Below are positions 60,723 through 64,000 of a DNA stretch of 64,000 bases, piece after piece. Below the pieces are notes generated by a model. The model was not told the origin of the DNA, searched no databases, and was given only the letters and a program-made list of their open reading frames with translations. Each line of letters begins with the position of its first letter. Within the stretch, counting starts at the first letter, position 1. Both the position numbers and the translations under genes were made by a program. Source of the stretch: JACVRW01 sp963820315 (GTDB lineage: Bacteria > Actinomycetota > Thermoleophilia > Solirubrobacterales > Thermoleophilaceae); contig CAWFZK010000019.1 of NCBI GenBank assembly GCA_963820315.1, positions 1 through 64,000 on the forward strand. The letters run 5' to 3'.

Positions 60723-60726
<4 letters not shown>
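59961..60726 (+). pseudogene. Dimethylarginine dimethylaminohydrolase-like (amidinotransferase superfamily), one frameshift
   Basis: First part RVAIVRRPSSRMDEGIVTHV and SAFVEDTVVVCGELAVLARPG is in one frame; near 60240 it continues in the next (TEELVRSLGLEVARI, PPGTLDGGDVLQVG, VLHLKSAVTALPDGT) and ends GCVTCLSVLVG, with the catalytic Cys, at 60726. Key Asp/Glu, His and Cys residues of DDAH are present. It would hydrolyse methylarginine or related guanidines to citrulline. With no ATG/GTG/TTG before the first strand, CTG 59961 (CTGA overlap with the CAP stop) is the likely start; ATG 60003 is the alternative. Confidence 0.8.
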
Positions 60727-62528
<1,802 letters not shown>

Positions 62529-62638
62529 TGGTCTCGCGATCTCCTTAGGGTCACTCCGGGGGCCGCTAACCGTACCCCACGTCCCCCCGCCGGGACTGAC
62601 CGATCGGTTGGGCCAGTCCCCCTACACTGAGCGGGACC

Positions 62639-63284
62639 TTGAACGCGCGGCGATCTGGTCCCTGGCGGCACGTGCTCCGCTTTCTCGGCTCCGTGCTGAT
62701 GGTCAGCGGGGTCCTCCTGATCGCCGACGCGGGCATCACGCTCGCGTGGCAGGAGCCGGTCTCGGCGTTCCTGGCGGAGCGCCAGCAGAACGCCCTCAAG
62801 GAGGAGCTCTACGACCCGCCGGCGCACGTCGAGAAGCGGATCCGCGAGAAGCGCCCGCTCCCCGGCGACTCCATCGGCGAGATCATCATGCCCTCGCTCG
62901 GCAAGCACTACTTCATGGTCGAGGGCACCGACACGGACAACCTCCGCAAGGGCCCGGGCCACTATCCGGAGACGCCGCTTGCCCGGTGAGCGCGGGACCG
63001 TCGCGGTCGCCGGCCACCGCACCACCTACGGCGCCCCGTTCCGCAACATCGACCAGCTGAAGCACGGCAACCGGATCATCATGTCGATGCCCTACGGCCG
63101 CTTCGTCTACCGGGTCGAGAAGACCCAGATCGTCGACGACTCCGCCCTCTGGATCACCGATCCGGTCGGCTACGACCGGCTCGTGCTGAGCGCCTGCCAT
63201 CCGCTCTACAGCGCGGCGCAGCGGATCGTGGTGTTCGCGCGTCTGACGAAGCGACAACCGCCGACGGTCAAGGTCGAGGGGTAG
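62639..63284 (+). pseudogene. Sortase (class D/E-like), one frameshift
   Basis: The N-terminus has a TM anchor (FLGSVLMVSGVLLIADAGITL) and the start of the sortase barrel (IGEIIMPSLGKHYFMVEGTD, GPGHYPETPL). Near 62980 it changes frame to LPGERGTVAVAGHRTTYGAPF, which has the catalytic His. The catalytic Cys is in LSACHPLYSAAQR with the Arg at its end; the stop is at 63284. Start taken at the TTG 62639. Corrected length is about 214 residues, normal for actinobacterial class E/D housekeeping sortases that attach pilin or surface proteins. Confidence 0.8.
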
Positions 63285-63289
63285 CGCGC

Positions 63290-63448
63290 TTAAACTGCCT
63301 CCGGGCGCAGCTCGGTGTGGCCCGGGACCATCGCGCCCTCGATATCCGACTGGTCCCGCGACTCGAACCACAGGATGAGCCCGATGACGAGCGCGAGGGC
63401 GATGGCGAGCACCGCCAGCCAATAGAGGACCTTCAGCAGGATGCGCAT
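63290..63448 (-). CDS. 52-residue single-helix membrane protein
   Basis: ATG 63448 to TAA 63290. One N-terminal helix (VLYWLAVLAIALALVIGLIL) followed by a hydrophilic tail (ESRDQSDIEGAMVPGHTELR). Good codon use and a proper stop support it. Its start shares the palindrome ATGCGCAT with the divergent gene at 63441. Unknown function. Confidence 0.6.
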   Translation of the reverse strand: MRILLKVLYWLAVLAIALALVIGLILWFESRDQSDIEGAMVPGHTELRPEAV

Positions 63449-64000
63449 CGAAAGCAGAGGGCGACGCTACCGGCTCCCGCGGCTGCCTGACTGGCTGCGC
63501 GAGCTGCTGGCCGAGGCGCCGGCGCTGCCGTCACAGCTGCTCGCGGTCTGCGTGCTGCTGGTGATGGTCGCCACGGAGGCCGGCTACGGCGACACCAACT
63601 GGCCGCCCGCGGCCCTGCTGCTGCTCGCACTGCTGGTCGTGACCGCCTTCGTGGTGCCGCTTCCCCGGCGGCCCGGCGCGCTCCAGCTCACGGGCCTCGC
63701 GCTGTTCGCCGGCTACGCGGCCTGGAGCTTCCTCTCGATCACCTGGGCGGGCGTCGCGGCCGACGCCTGGGAGGCCGCCGGGCGCACGAGCGGCTACCTC
63801 GTGGTGATCGCGCTGTTCCTGCTCTGGCCGCCGGGACCGCGCGGGGTGCGCCTGCTGATCGCCGTCTTCTCGCTCGGGGTCGCGGTGATCGGCGTGGTCG
63901 AGCTGCTGCGCGCCGACGCCGCCGCGGCGCCCGGCACCTTCTTCATCGACGTGCGCTTCGCCGAGCCGGCGGGCTACATCAACGCGAACGTGGCGATGTG
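63441..64000 (+). CDS. O-antigen ligase/Wzy-like polytopic membrane protein (partial, runs off window)
   Basis: ATG 63441. First 186 residues: basic cytoplasmic start (MRIESRGRRYRLPRLP), then about five helices (LLAVCVLLVMVATEAG; ALLLLALLVVTAFVVPLP; LQLTGLALFAGYAAWSFL; GYLVVIALFLLWPP; VRLLIAVFSLGVAVIGVVELL), and the loop AEPAGYINANVAM resembling the conserved loop of O-antigen ligase/polymerase family proteins. The rest is outside the window, so the assignment is tentative. Confidence 0.6.
   Translation, partial: MRIESRGRRYRLPRLPDWLRELLAEAPALPSQLLAVCVLLVMVATEAGYGDTNWPPAALLLLALLVVTAFVVPLPRRPGALQLTGLALFAGYAAWSFLSITWAGVAADAWEAAGRTSGYLVVIALFLLWPPGPRGVRLLIAVFSLGVAVIGVVELLRADAAAAPGTFFIDVRFAEPAGYINANVAM

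Overview
The window is a gene-dense, very GC-rich stretch of a high-GC Gram-positive chromosome, most likely from the actinobacterial class Thermoleophilia (Solirubrobacterales/Gaiellales type). This placement is an inference. It rests on coenzyme F420 biosynthesis genes, crotonyl-CoA carboxylase/reductase with an ethylmalonyl-CoA-type mutase, an actinobacterial-style ArsC fusion, GTP-type PEP carboxykinase, a c-di-AMP riboswitch before a secreted cell-wall-type protein, frequent GTG/TTG starts and many 1-4 nt gene overlaps. I see no rRNA, insertion sequence, prophage or CRISPR array. Five tRNA genes are present: Pro-GGG, Gly-TCC, Trp-CCA, Leu-TAG and Leu-CAA.

Layout. 1-4.6 kb: a multiply broken serine protease, a cupin/JmjC-like oxygenase behind a small acidic repeat ORF, a frameshifted phosphotriesterase-like gene and a SnoaL-like fold gene. 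4.6-9.5 kb: metal/metalloid resistance, with a MerR regulator divergent from a MerF-like membrane protein, then arsR-arsM-MFS divergent from arsC and a metallophosphoesterase. 9.5-15.7 kb: two Leu tRNAs, a hydrolase, a membrane-bound M28-like protein, acetoacetyl-CoA synthetase and an MFS carrier. 15.7-18.7 kb: an OmpR-type two-component operon with an unusual membrane-anchored charged protein. 18.7-24.3 kb: enoyl-CoA hydratase, MFS, SLC13 anion carrier, HMG-CoA lyase and an SDR. 24.3-27.6 kb: SDR and cofD-cofC-cofE (F420). 27.6-31.8 kb: PhoX-like protein, aquaporin, NMT1-type lipoprotein and SoxR. 31.8-34.8 kb: a multicopper oxidase-ZIP transporter-DtxR operon behind a perfect palindrome. 34.8-41.5 kb: YgfZ, acyltransferase, lipoprotein, coiled-coil nuclease-like protein, GST-like protein and MarR-EmrB efflux. 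41.5-48.4 kb: the ethylmalonyl-CoA block (ccr with a coupled small protein, ecm, meaB) plus ClpS. 48.4-59.3 kb: MobA, an F420-type LLM oxidoreductase, small secreted proteins, CaiB-type CoA transferase, TPP enzyme, FUSC and ALDH. 59.3-64 kb: riboswitch-CAP protein-DDAH, PEPCK, a sortase, a 52-residue membrane protein and the start of an O-antigen-ligase-like protein.

Working together: acetoacetyl-CoA synthetase, HMG-CoA lyase, enoyl-CoA hydratase, Ccr, Ecm, MeaB and PEPCK point to acetyl-CoA/C4 assimilation through the ethylmalonyl-CoA pathway linked to gluconeogenesis. CofD/C/E supply the cofactor that the nearby LLM-family enzyme probably uses.

A dominant feature is the number of apparent single frameshifts, about a dozen, in otherwise well conserved genes. 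This looks more like indel errors in the source assembly than true gene decay, although the protease at the left end is broken several times. Broken genes are marked as pseudogenes here with that caveat.
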